64,000 bases of DNA from Falsochrobactrum tianjinense (GTDB taxonomy: Bacteria; Pseudomonadota; Alphaproteobacteria; Rhizobiales; Rhizobiaceae): the NCBI RefSeq assembly GCF_019100495.1, contig NZ_JAHRVA010000001.1, positions 1 to 64,000 of the forward strand, in the 5' to 3' direction. This document shows positions 1 through 10,293 of the stretch, in pieces. The notes beneath the pieces were generated by a model, which saw nothing but the letters and a program-made list of their open reading frames with translations, was not told the DNA's origin and made no database searches. Each line of letters starts with the position of its first letter. Position 1 is the stretch's first letter. A program made the translations under genes and the position numbers.

Positions 1-480
1 GCCGCTAGCAGCGCCGCCGCCCTCGTTGTGGCGCTATATAGGGGCGAGCCATTGCTCCTGTCAACACCGCTTTCCAACTTATTTGATGTTTTTTTGACAA
101 AAAACCAGATGGACAAGTTTTCCACAGGTGCGCCTTATATAGGAGTCGTGTAAGGATCGCCTCATAGCCACGAACAGGGCCGCGAGCGGGACCAGAAGCA
201 GCCGGAAGCAGGAAAGAGCCGGGGTCACAAACCGGCCTCATTATTCAAATAAAAGCCCGCAGCACTTGAGACGCGGGTCGCAGGGCTGTGAATAACGTGC
301 GCGAGCCCGCTTCTCGTTGACTTATACACCTTGGGCAGGCAGAATCGCGCAACCTGTTTGAGGGCCTTCCATCATAGAGGAAGTCACCATACGCCGGATA
401 AGCGGCCTGGCTGCTTTTCTGAGAAATCACGCTCACGCATCTATATGCGACAGATTTGAAAAAGGGCCTGCTATAGCGGC
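1..480. other. Intergenic region at left edge
   Basis: No convincing gene lies here; open frames on both strands lack a start with a ribosome binding site and do not resemble a known family. The region is AT-richer between 61 and 150. It holds a good leftward promoter at 35-64, described separately. A weaker rightward promoter candidate has TGGACA at 110-115 and TTATAT at 135-140; if used it would give the M23 peptidase mRNA a leader of more than 300 nt. Confidence 0.5.
35..64 (-). promoter_or_regulatory. Sigma-70-type promoter reading out of the window
   Basis: On the minus strand TTGACA (64-59) is followed after 18 nt by TATATA (40-35), preceded by a C as in the rhizobial CTTGAC-N17-CTATAT consensus. 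Transcription would start about 7 nt further left and leave the window, so the target gene is not visible. The near-perfect -35 suggests a strong, constitutive promoter such as those of stable RNA genes, which is an inference. Confidence 0.5.
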
Positions 481-2436
481 ATGAAAGAATTGGGGCCGAA
501 TAATCTCGATCCGGGTGACGAGCCCCCGCTGACTGTGGGCGGAAGGCGACGTCCACCTGACAGACGCGAAGTTTCGGCTCGCTGGCTTGCCGGCACTTTC
601 CTGACTGGCGTCACTTCCTGCATGCTGATCGGCATCGCTCTTTTCGCCGCTCTTGATGGCCGAGAACAATTGGCGACGCCCCCTGAAATTCTTGCCCGCA
701 ACGACATGCCCGGCGTGACCAACGATACCAGCATTACCAAAGGCGACCGGGTCATCAGCACGATTTCGCGGCAAAAGCCCAAGGATCGCCGACGTTTTGA
801 TCTGTCGACCATGCAGAAAGTCGGCGAGCGTGAAGTTATCCGCACTCGACCTTTTGAACTGGTGCATATGGCCCTGGCAGTGGACCACCCTTCCAGCCGG
901 AAATACCCGCCATTCGATGCACTCACCATATTCTCCGAAGGTCCTACCGCACCGCCGCCCGCCGATGCCGGCCAGATTTATGGCGCAAAGGTTGAAAGCG
1001 AGATCAGCCTGCGTGTGGTCGATTTCCCCCTTGGCAAGTCCAGTTTTGATGCCGCAAACGACCTGACCGTCGACGAAGTGGAAAAAGTGGTGCGCGATAC
1101 CGGCGTGTTGCTGACCGACGGCGACGTGCAGGTTGCCTCATTGCATTATATCGATCCGGTGCGCTTCGGCGGAAGCGATTCATCCTTTGCCCTCAGCCCG
1201 GCGCTCGGCGTGAAAATCACGCAGGAAAATGTAAGCGTCGCCCCCCGTGCGGACGATGAAGATTCCGGTGATGGCTTCTCGGAAGAGCTGATTCCCTTCC
1301 GGCAAACGATGAATATCAAGCAGGCGCTGCAAAATGCCGGCTATACCGGCGAAGACGCGACCGACATGGCGCAGGCTCTGTCGAAACTTTTGAATTCTTC
1401 GCGCCTGAAAGAAGGCACCGTCCTGCGTATCGGAACCGAAACGCGCGATGACGTCGACCGTATCGTGCGGGCGAGCGTCTATCACCGCACCACTCATCTG
1501 GTAACAGTCGCGTTCAACGACCGCCAGCAATATGTGCCCTCCGATGAACCGGAATCGACGCCGCTTCTAGCTTCGGCCTTCGATGGCGATGCCCCGCCGG
1601 CAGCGATTCGCGGCAATCTGCCAACCGTTTATGATGGCATAAGCCGCGCTGCCCTCGCCTATGGCATGACCGAGACGATGCGCGAGCAGCTCGTCAAGAT
1701 GCTGGCCTCCGATGTCGACCTGCAAGCGCGGCTGTCGCAGACCGACCGCATCGACGCCTTCTTCTCCCTGCCGGAAGATTCCGAAAAAGCCAATGGCGAT
1801 TCGCAGCTTCTTTATGTGGCAGCAAACTTTGGCGGAACGACACGCAAATTCTATCGTTATCAGGCTCCGGATGGCAGCGTCGATTATTTCGACCAGAACG
1901 GAAAGAGCGCCAAGCAATTCCTGCTGCGCAATCCGGTTCCCAACGGGGTCTTCCGTTCGCCATTCGGCATGCGCCGCCACCCGATTCTGGGTTACAGCCG
2001 CATGCATACGGGTGTCGACTGGGCCGCGCCGCGCGGCACGCCGATCATCGCATCAGGCAACGGGGTGGTCGAAAAAGCAGGTTGGTCCAATGGTTACGGC
2101 AACCAGACGCTGATTCGCCACGCCAATGGTTACGTCACCAGCTACAATCATCAAAACGCGATTGCCCGCGGTGTCACGGTCGGGGCGCGCGTCCGTCAGG
2201 GTCAGGTCATTGGCTATGTTGGCTCCACCGGACTTTCAACCGGTCCGCATCTGCACTACGAACTGATCGTCAACGGCACCAAGGTCGATCCGCTACGCAT
2301 CCGCCTGCCCGACAACAAAGCTCTGAAGGGCAAGGAGCTTGAAGCTTTCAAGCAAGAGCGGGATCGCATTGATACATTGCTCAACAGCGATGATAATGGC
2401 ACCAGGCTCGCCTCGACCGGATCGGCGAAAAGCTGA
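481..2436 (+). CDS. Membrane-anchored M23 family metallopeptidase
   Basis: A 651-residue protein predicted to cut peptide crosslinks in peptidoglycan. A short cytoplasmic N-terminus with many Arg is followed by one membrane segment around residues 35-58, a long periplasmic region, and a C-terminal LytM/M23 domain. The zinc ligands are visible: HTGVD with His509 and Asp513, and HLHYE with His590 and His592. All ligands are present, so it should be an active enzyme rather than a degenerate activator. Its size, single N-terminal anchor and arginine-rich start recall the rhizobial M23 protein RgsM needed for polar growth; that is recall, not shown here. It stands alone, with an L,D-transpeptidase convergent on its 3' side. 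Confidence 0.85.
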   Translation: MKELGPNNLDPGDEPPLTVGGRRRPPDRREVSARWLAGTFLTGVTSCMLIGIALFAALDGREQLATPPEILARNDMPGVTNDTSITKGDRVISTISRQKPKDRRRFDLSTMQKVGEREVIRTRPFELVHMALAVDHPSSRKYPPFDALTIFSEGPTAPPPADAGQIYGAKVESEISLRVVDFPLGKSSFDAANDLTVDEVEKVVRDTGVLLTDGDVQVASLHYIDPVRFGGSDSSFALSPALGVKITQENVSVAPRADDEDSGDGFSEELIPFRQTMNIKQALQNAGYTGEDATDMAQALSKLLNSSRLKEGTVLRIGTETRDDVDRIVRASVYHRTTHLVTVAFNDRQQYVPSDEPESTPLLASAFDGDAPPAAIRGNLPTVYDGISRAALAYGMTETMREQLVKMLASDVDLQARLSQTDRIDAFFSLPEDSEKANGDSQLLYVAANFGGTTRKFYRYQAPDGSVDYFDQNGKSAKQFLLRNPVPNGVFRSPFGMRRHPILGYSRMHTGVDWAAPRGTPIIASGNGVVEKAGWSNGYGNQTLIRHANGYVTSYNHQNAIARGVTVGARVRQGQVIGYVGSTGLSTGPHLHYELIVNGTKVDPLRIRLPDNKALKGKELEAFKQERDRIDTLLNSDDNGTRLASTGSAKS

Positions 2437-2517
2437 TGAGCGGCCCGCGATAAACGCAAGCCTTGCCCAAAACATCGAAGAGGCTTTCGATAAGGCAAAT
2501 TGCCCTGCCAAACCGTT

Positions 2518-3954
2518 CTATTCGGTAAACTCCACCGACACACCGGCCTTCACTAGCTTGGCGAGCTCCTCGGCATCCCAATTGGTGAGCCGGACGCAGC
2601 CATGACTGGACGTCTTGCCGATTCGCGAAGGTTCCGGCGTGCCGTGAATACCGTAGGTGGGCTTTGAAAGTGCGATCCAGACTGTACCGACAGGACCGTT
2701 CGGGCCGGGCGGAATGGTCAGCACCTTGTCATTATTGCCCTGCTTGAAATTGATTTTCGGATTATAAGTATAGTTCGGGTTGATCGCGATACGCTGCACC
2801 TGAACATTCCCCGAGGGTGACGGGTTGTCCGACGAACCAATTGTCGACGGGTAGGCAACCACGAGCTTGCCGCTCTCATCATAGCCACGCACCTGCTTAC
2901 GGCCCTTATCCGCAATGATTCGCGCTACCTGCGCGCGGACCGGCCTGCCCAGATTAGGCACTTTGATGGTCGTTCCCGGATGGTTGAAGTTCACTCCGGG
3001 GTTGATCTCCTTGAGATAGGGCTCGTCGATATGGAATTTTTCGGCAAGCATCTCAGTCACCGATATATAGGCCATCGCCGGAAGCTGCGCCTTATGCGCA
3101 TAATCGCTCGGAATGGAGGCTATATATTGTCGCCCCACATCCTCATTGGTGATGGTATATTCGGTGAATGCCGGGCCGCCGGTCGCTTCAAGTTCCGCAT
3201 TGATCGCCGCCTCATCGGCAGGATTGAGGAATTTGCCGGTCATTTCTCCGTAAGCGGCAGTAGCCTTGTCGACGTTGGAGCCGGAACGCCCGTCGATGAC
3301 GCCCGGAGATGCGCCCGCCCGATCGAGCAGCACCTGATAGGCGGCAATTTTCTGCTTGGCACCCTGCCCTTGCGGCATTTCGATTGCGGGCATCAAGTCG
3401 CCCGAATCGGGAATTCCGCGCGGCTGGATGGAAGGCTGTCCGTAATCCGGCTCACCATAGCCACGATCTATGCTGGCAGTCGGAGCTCCCGAATCAGGAT
3501 AGCCCGATCCGGGTGGCGGCAGTTCGGATCTCTCGATCTGTCCGTCCCGATTATAGTCATAGCCCGGAGCCGCAGGTGCTTCTGGATAATAATTGGGATC
3601 TTCCGGCACATCTCCAAACCCGTCATAGGGTGCACCACCATCGACCGGGCCATCAAGCGTCCAGTTTCCTTCCTGTGACGGCACATTCCGCCTCGACCAT
3701 CCCGAAGAACGCCGCGGCTCCTCGACATGCAATACGCGCCCGCGCCGGTCCACCGTCACCTGACGTCCATATTCATCGACATAGACGCGCACGCCGTGAT
3801 CGCCGCCGCCATAATCGAACAATTGCGCAAGCTGCACCGGCTGCGGAGCAGAAGACAATGAATGACCGTCTTCCGCAAAAGCGCTGCCGCCGGAGGCGAG
3901 CGCCATGGCGGTGCCGAATAATGCGAAGCGAGACATGCGTATGGAATGCGCCAT
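2518..3954 (-). CDS. Periplasmic L,D-transpeptidase (YkuD domain)
   Basis: This 478-residue protein is predicted to form 3-3 crosslinks in peptidoglycan or attach proteins to it. I chose the ATG at 3954 because a typical signal peptide follows (MAHSIRMSR, then a hydrophobic run ending in SAFA). A Pro/Gly/Tyr-rich stretch comes next, then a probable peptidoglycan-binding-like segment ('QVLLDRAGASPGVIDGRSG'), and a C-terminal YkuD domain with HG followed by SSHGCVRLTN, in which Cys is the nucleophile. An ATG at 3984 is an alternative. Brucella and relatives use L,D-transpeptidases heavily, including to link outer-membrane proteins to the wall (known for the genus). Confidence 0.85.
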   Translation of the reverse strand: MAHSIRMSRFALFGTAMALASGGSAFAEDGHSLSSAPQPVQLAQLFDYGGGDHGVRVYVDEYGRQVTVDRRGRVLHVEEPRRSSGWSRRNVPSQEGNWTLDGPVDGGAPYDGFGDVPEDPNYYPEAPAAPGYDYNRDGQIERSELPPPGSGYPDSGAPTASIDRGYGEPDYGQPSIQPRGIPDSGDLMPAIEMPQGQGAKQKIAAYQVLLDRAGASPGVIDGRSGSNVDKATAAYGEMTGKFLNPADEAAINAELEATGGPAFTEYTITNEDVGRQYIASIPSDYAHKAQLPAMAYISVTEMLAEKFHIDEPYLKEINPGVNFNHPGTTIKVPNLGRPVRAQVARIIADKGRKQVRGYDESGKLVVAYPSTIGSSDNPSPSGNVQVQRIAINPNYTYNPKINFKQGNNDKVLTIPPGPNGPVGTVWIALSKPTYGIHGTPEPSRIGKTSSHGCVRLTNWDAEELAKLVKAGVSVEFTE

Positions 3955-4126
3955 GAAGGAAACCCTGAATGATCCAGTGATCATGGATGCCGTAAATATA
4001 GTTAATAATTTATCTATAACAGCCCATGGCAGATGAACTGGACATGAAAATGGCCGCATCATTCGGTGCCAGCAGGAAATTGCAAGAGCGCCGCAACCGG
4101 CATGATTACGGCGCCCAAGCGGTATT

Positions 4127-6748
<2,622 letters not shown>

Positions 6749-6839
6749 GATGTCTCCTTTTCCTTCCGACCCTTTGTGGCATCGGAAGACATTTGGTGAC
6801 GGAACCCCCGTTAGCGGCTGGCCCCTTATCCATCAAATC

Positions 6840-6868
6840 ATATGGGAAGGCATCACAGTTTCGGCAAG
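6840..6868 (-). promoter_or_regulatory. Sigma-32 (RpoH) promoter of clpB
   Basis: On the minus strand CTTGCC (6868-6863) is followed after 16 nt by CCCATAT (6846-6840). This matches the RpoH consensus CTTGAA-N11/16-CCCATNT at every core position of the -10. It is about 90 nt upstream of the clpB start, a classic heat-shock gene. Confidence 0.7.
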
Positions 6869-6895
6869 AGTGCCCGGAATGGTGAATTCCAAATA

Positions 6896-6922
6896 AAAAT
6901 GGCGCGGAAAACCGCGCCATTC
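6896..6922 (-). terminator. Rho-independent terminator of the DUF4167 gene
   Basis: Read on the minus strand, a 10-bp stem AATGGCGCGG/CCGCGCCATT with a TTTT loop is followed by a TTTATTT tail. It lies 30 nt past the DUF4167 stop and separates that gene from the clpB promoter. Confidence 0.8.
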
Positions 6923-6952
6923 TTTCAAAATCAGTCTGCGAAACAATCGCAA

Positions 6953-7840
6953 TCAAACGTCAGAAGCAGTCGTTTCTGCCACCGGCGTCTCGCTGGCATT
7001 CTCGTCCTTCGCCACGCGGCGCGGACGACCGGGGCGGCGCGTGGTACGGCGCACGGTTCCTTCTTCTTCCGCTCCCTCGACCGGAGCGGCTTCCACCGCA
7101 GCCGGTGCAGCCTTCTTGGCTGCGGGTGCTTTTTTCACAACCGGAGCGACAGGTCCTTCAACAGCTGCGGGAGCTGTCTTTTCAACCGCCGGAGCGGGAG
7201 TAGGAACGGGAGCAACTGCGGGTGTTTCCGCTACGGGAGCGGAAGCGTCCTTGACCTCGGCAGCAGCGGCAACCGGTGTTTCAGCCACTGCTTCAATAGT
7301 CGGCTGTTCGGAGGCTTCTTCCGCGTTGAAGCGTTCGCGTTGCGGGCGGCGACCTCGGACAGGGCGACGCTGTTCGCGCCCTTCGCGTTGCTGCGAACGG
7401 CCTTCGCCGCCTTCCTCGCCATAAATAACTTCTGCCGGAGTGCCTTCGATAACAGGCTGCGGCCCGGTGCCGCTGGCTGGCTGCGGTGCGGACGCGGCAG
7501 GGCTGAAGCCTGTCTCGTCTTCGTCAGCGCCATCATTGTCGAATGTCTCTTCACGCTGGAACGGAATATTGTTCTGCGCCATAGCCGCCATGATGATGCG
7601 GTTGTAATGTTCGGCGTGCTGAAGATAATTTTCAGCGATCACGCGGTCGCCAGATGCTTGCGCGTCCCGTGCCAGGGTCGTGTATTTTTCTGCAATATGC
7701 TGGGCGTTGCCGCGGATTTTCACGTCCGGGCCATTGCTTTCATAGTTGCGCGACAGAGGATTGGGGCCTTTGCGGTTATTGTTATTATTATTGTTATTCC
7801 CCCGTCCGCGCATACGCCTGTTCTGCTGTGCTGGCCTCAT
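6953..7840 (-). CDS. DUF4167 domain protein with Asn, Ala and Pro-rich low complexity
   Basis: A 295-residue protein of unknown function. The N-terminal third carries the DUF4167 region, with a basic RRMRGRG start, an uninterrupted run of eight Asn, and a conserved helical segment around residues 40-85 (KIRGNAQHIAEKY). The remaining two thirds are Ala/Pro/Glu-rich and probably disordered, ending in a basic RRTTRRPGRPRR patch that looks like an AT-hook or RNA-binding tail. The domain is widespread in Hyphomicrobiales beside prmC-prfA, as here. The basic ends suggest nucleic-acid binding, which is only an inference. The Asn run is coded by simple trinucleotide repeats. Confidence 0.8.
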   Translation of the reverse strand: MRPAQQNRRMRGRGNNNNNNNNRKGPNPLSRNYESNGPDVKIRGNAQHIAEKYTTLARDAQASGDRVIAENYLQHAEHYNRIIMAAMAQNNIPFQREETFDNDGADEDETGFSPAASAPQPASGTGPQPVIEGTPAEVIYGEEGGEGRSQQREGREQRRPVRGRRPQRERFNAEEASEQPTIEAVAETPVAAAAEVKDASAPVAETPAVAPVPTPAPAVEKTAPAAVEGPVAPVVKKAPAAKKAAPAAVEAAPVEGAEEEGTVRRTTRRPGRPRRVAKDENASETPVAETTASDV

Positions 7841-8249
7841 TATTCATCTCTTTTCAGATTAAAGGGTGTAGAAATCCGTAGCCAAAAACAGCCACCGGCT
7901 TCGCATTATCGAACCATGGAGGAAGTACACCCTGAACTTCCTGCATATCGAATGTTCCTGAATTCCCGTTGTTTCATTACGAACAACATGAATCTTATGG
8001 TTAGTGTTACGCGCGTAACTCCCTCCGAAAAACCCTGCTTCCCGGAAATAATTCTGAAAGTCTTGCGCTTCCGTACAAACCATCCCTTTAGAAGAATTGC
8101 CTCTCAAGGGAGCATGACCTTAAATCGTCATGGAGTATTTTCGCCACCGCCCTCAAGCGGGCAAAACCATTCTGGCTGTATCGGTGGCTGGAAACTAAAC
8201 GGCTTCGCCGTAAATTCCAAGTGTTTTTTTTGGGGTCGATGAGTGTTTT
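7841..8249. other. Intergenic region between prmC and the DUF4167 gene
   Basis: No gene is supported. An open frame on the plus strand runs through it but has random-looking codons and no ribosome binding site. The region should hold the prmC terminator and the DUF4167 promoter. Visible structures are a perfect 14-bp palindrome at 8006-8019 and a longer inverted repeat, GCCACCG/CGGTGGC, spanning about 8146-8193 with an inner GCCC/GGGC hairpin. A small ACGGC-GAA-GCCGT hairpin at about 8200-8214 lacks a U tract. Confidence 0.5.
8006..8019. promoter_or_regulatory. Perfect 14-bp palindrome upstream of the DUF4167 gene
   Basis: GTTACGCGCGTAAC reads the same on both strands. It is 166 nt upstream of the DUF4167 start in an otherwise AT-rich stretch. 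A dimeric regulator site is the simplest reading, but I cannot name the protein. Confidence 0.35.
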
Positions 8250-9131
8250 TTAGCGTCCCGCTGCAAGGGTAAAAATCATGGCCCTTCGGTGGCCACCAAG
8301 ATCGCTTGCAGCATCGACAAAAGAAAAGCCGCCGCTTTCAAAGAGCGCGTGAACATCGTCAAACTGGCCTGCGCCAATCTCGACGGCAATCATTCCATGC
8401 TTATATAGGTATGGTGTTGCCCCTTGTGCAAGGGCCCGATAAAAATCTAATCCATCTATGCCGCCATCTAGCGCTGCCAGCGGATCGTGCTCACGCACCT
8501 CGCGCGCCAACTCCGCTATCTCCTCATGCGGAATATAGGGCGGGTTTGATACGATAAGATGAAACTTTCCGCTCACATTGGTGAACCAGTCGCTTTTCAG
8601 GGCGGCGAACCGTTCGCTCACCCCGTTTGCGATGGCATTGATCCGCGCCATGGCCAGCGCACCCTCAGATATATCCAGCCCGACGCCGTGCAGTTTCTCA
8701 AACCGGTGCAACAGCGCGATGGCGATTGCCCCGGTTCCCGTTCCCATATCGAGCATATCCGCGTAGCCATGCCGTTCGATCAGGGGTTCGATATGCGGCA
8801 TAACAAGCTCCACCAGCGCTTCCGTATCCGGGCGCGGCTCCAGCGTTTCCGGTGAAAGCCGGAACGGCAGGCCGTGAAATTCGCGTATGCCGATGATCCG
8901 GTGTACAGGCTCACCACCAATGCGACGTTGCAACGCTGCATCCAATTGCGCGACCTGCGTCACATCGAATGTCATTTCAGGCGTGGAAATCAGATCGAGC
9001 CGAGTCGCGCCCGTAGCCCATTCGACCAGAAGGCGGGCGTCCAGATCGGGCGTATCAATACACGCTTCGCGAAGCCGCGCGCGCGCGGCTTGCATCAGCT
9101 GATCGAGTCGTTCTGGTCGCTCGTGGTTCAC
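8250..9131 (-). CDS. prmC: Peptide chain release factor glutamine methyltransferase
   Basis: PrmC (HemK) methylates the glutamine of the GGQ motif in release factors RF1 and RF2, using S-adenosylmethionine. The 293-residue protein has the PrmC N-terminal helical domain (about 1-85), the SAM-binding [13 protein letters not shown] motif near residue 125 and the NPPY catalytic motif ([10 protein letters not shown]). It starts with GTG at 9131, and this start overlaps the prfA stop by 4 nt (GTGA), so translation is coupled to its own substrate RF1. This gene pair order is common in bacteria. Confidence 0.95.
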   Translation of the reverse strand: MNHERPERLDQLMQAARARLREACIDTPDLDARLLVEWATGATRLDLISTPEMTFDVTQVAQLDAALQRRIGGEPVHRIIGIREFHGLPFRLSPETLEPRPDTEALVELVMPHIEPLIERHGYADMLDMGTGTGAIAIALLHRFEKLHGVGLDISEGALAMARINAIANGVSERFAALKSDWFTNVSGKFHLIVSNPPYIPHEEIAELAREVREHDPLAALDGGIDGLDFYRALAQGATPYLYKHGMIAVEIGAGQFDDVHALFESGGFSFVDAASDLGGHRRAMIFTLAAGR

Positions 9132-10213
9132 GCCTGGCCACCCAGTTCCGTCAGAAGTGCGGTCTGGTGATCGGAAATCAGCGCATCAATCAGTTCGTCG
9201 AGATCGCCTTCCATCACGCGGTCCAGCTTGTAGAGCGTGAGGTTGATGCGGTGATCGGTAACGCGGCCTTGCGGAAAATTATAGGTGCGGATGCGTTCCG
9301 AACGGTCGCCCGAGCCTACTTGGCTGCGGCGTGCTTCCGAGCGTTCGCTATCCGCTTTCTGCCGCTCCATGTCGTAAAGGCGCGCGCGCAAGATCTGCAT
9401 GGCGCGGGCGCGGTTCTGGTGCTGCGATTTCTCTGCCTGCACCACCATAAGTCCGGTCGGGATATGCGTGATGCGCACGGCCGAATCGGTTGTGTTGACG
9501 TGCTGTCCGCCAGCGCCTGAGGCGCGCATCGTGTCGATGCGGATATCTTCGTTGCGAATCTCTATATCGATATCTTCAGCCTCTGGCAGCACAGCAACCG
9601 TCGCCGCAGATGTATGAATACGCCCGCCGCCTTCCGTTTCCGGCACCCGCTGTACGCGGTGCACCCCTGATTCGAATTTGAGCTTCGAGAACACGCCCCG
9701 GCCCGAAACTGTTGCGATGATTTCCTTGTATCCACCCGCATCGCCTTCACTGGCCGAAACCAGTTCGACGCGCCAACCTTTCTCGCTGGCATAGCGCTCA
9801 TACATGCGAAACAGATCGCCCGCAAAAAGCGCTGCCTCAAGCCCGCCTGTACCGGCGCGGATTTCAAGAATAGCGTTCTTTTCGTCTGCCGCATCCTTGG
9901 GCAGCAGCAGGATTTGTACCTCCTGCTCCAGTTCTTCGATGCGGTTTTCCACCTGCGGCAATTCCTCATTAGCCAGCGCGCGCATCTCCGCATCCGTTGA
10001 AGCATCGTCACGCATCGCCGCCAGATCCTGCACTTCCTTGCGCGCATCGGTCAGTTCGCGGATTTTACTGACAACATCCTGAAGCTCGGAATATTCGGAA
10101 GCCAGTTTCACATAGGTTTCGGAATCCGGATTGTTGGCCATCTGGCTTTCAATCATGGAAAACCGCTTTAAAAGCTGGTCCATCCGGTCCTGCGGCAATG
10201 CGATCATCATCAT
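9128..10213 (-). CDS. prfA: Peptide chain release factor 1
   Basis: RF1 recognises UAA and UAG stop codons and triggers peptide release. The 361-residue protein has the expected length, an N-terminal coiled-coil domain (about 15-100), and the catalytic GAGGQHVN motif near residue 230. Three ATG codons occur in the first three positions, so the start could be 10213, 10210 or 10207. The modification enzyme prmC follows with a 4-nt overlap. Confidence 0.97.
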   Translation of the reverse strand: MMMIALPQDRMDQLLKRFSMIESQMANNPDSETYVKLASEYSELQDVVSKIRELTDARKEVQDLAAMRDDASTDAEMRALANEELPQVENRIEELEQEVQILLLPKDAADEKNAILEIRAGTGGLEAALFAGDLFRMYERYASEKGWRVELVSASEGDAGGYKEIIATVSGRGVFSKLKFESGVHRVQRVPETEGGGRIHTSAATVAVLPEAEDIDIEIRNEDIRIDTMRASGAGGQHVNTTDSAVRITHIPTGLMVVQAEKSQHQNRARAMQILRARLYDMERQKADSERSEARRSQVGSGDRSERIRTYNFPQGRVTDHRINLTLYKLDRVMEGDLDELIDALISDHQTALLTELGGQA

Positions 10214-10293
10214 GTCCTAAAATTTATCCATAGCGCATAAATATGCGGTCGAGCGCGGCCAGCACTGCGGCCCGTCACATAAAATTCTCGTCG

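Noticed and set aside
1-153. Plus-strand frame open from position 1 to a TAA at 151-153, which could be the end of a gene starting outside.
   Set aside because: It runs across an AT-rich segment with a strong minus-strand promoter, and the translated piece resembles no protein family.
6842-8242. A 466-codon plus-strand open frame across the DUF4167 gene and the following gap.
   Set aside because: It is the mirror of the DUF4167 coding frame plus chance openness in the gap. No ribosome binding site, low-complexity translated product, and terminator and palindrome lie inside it.
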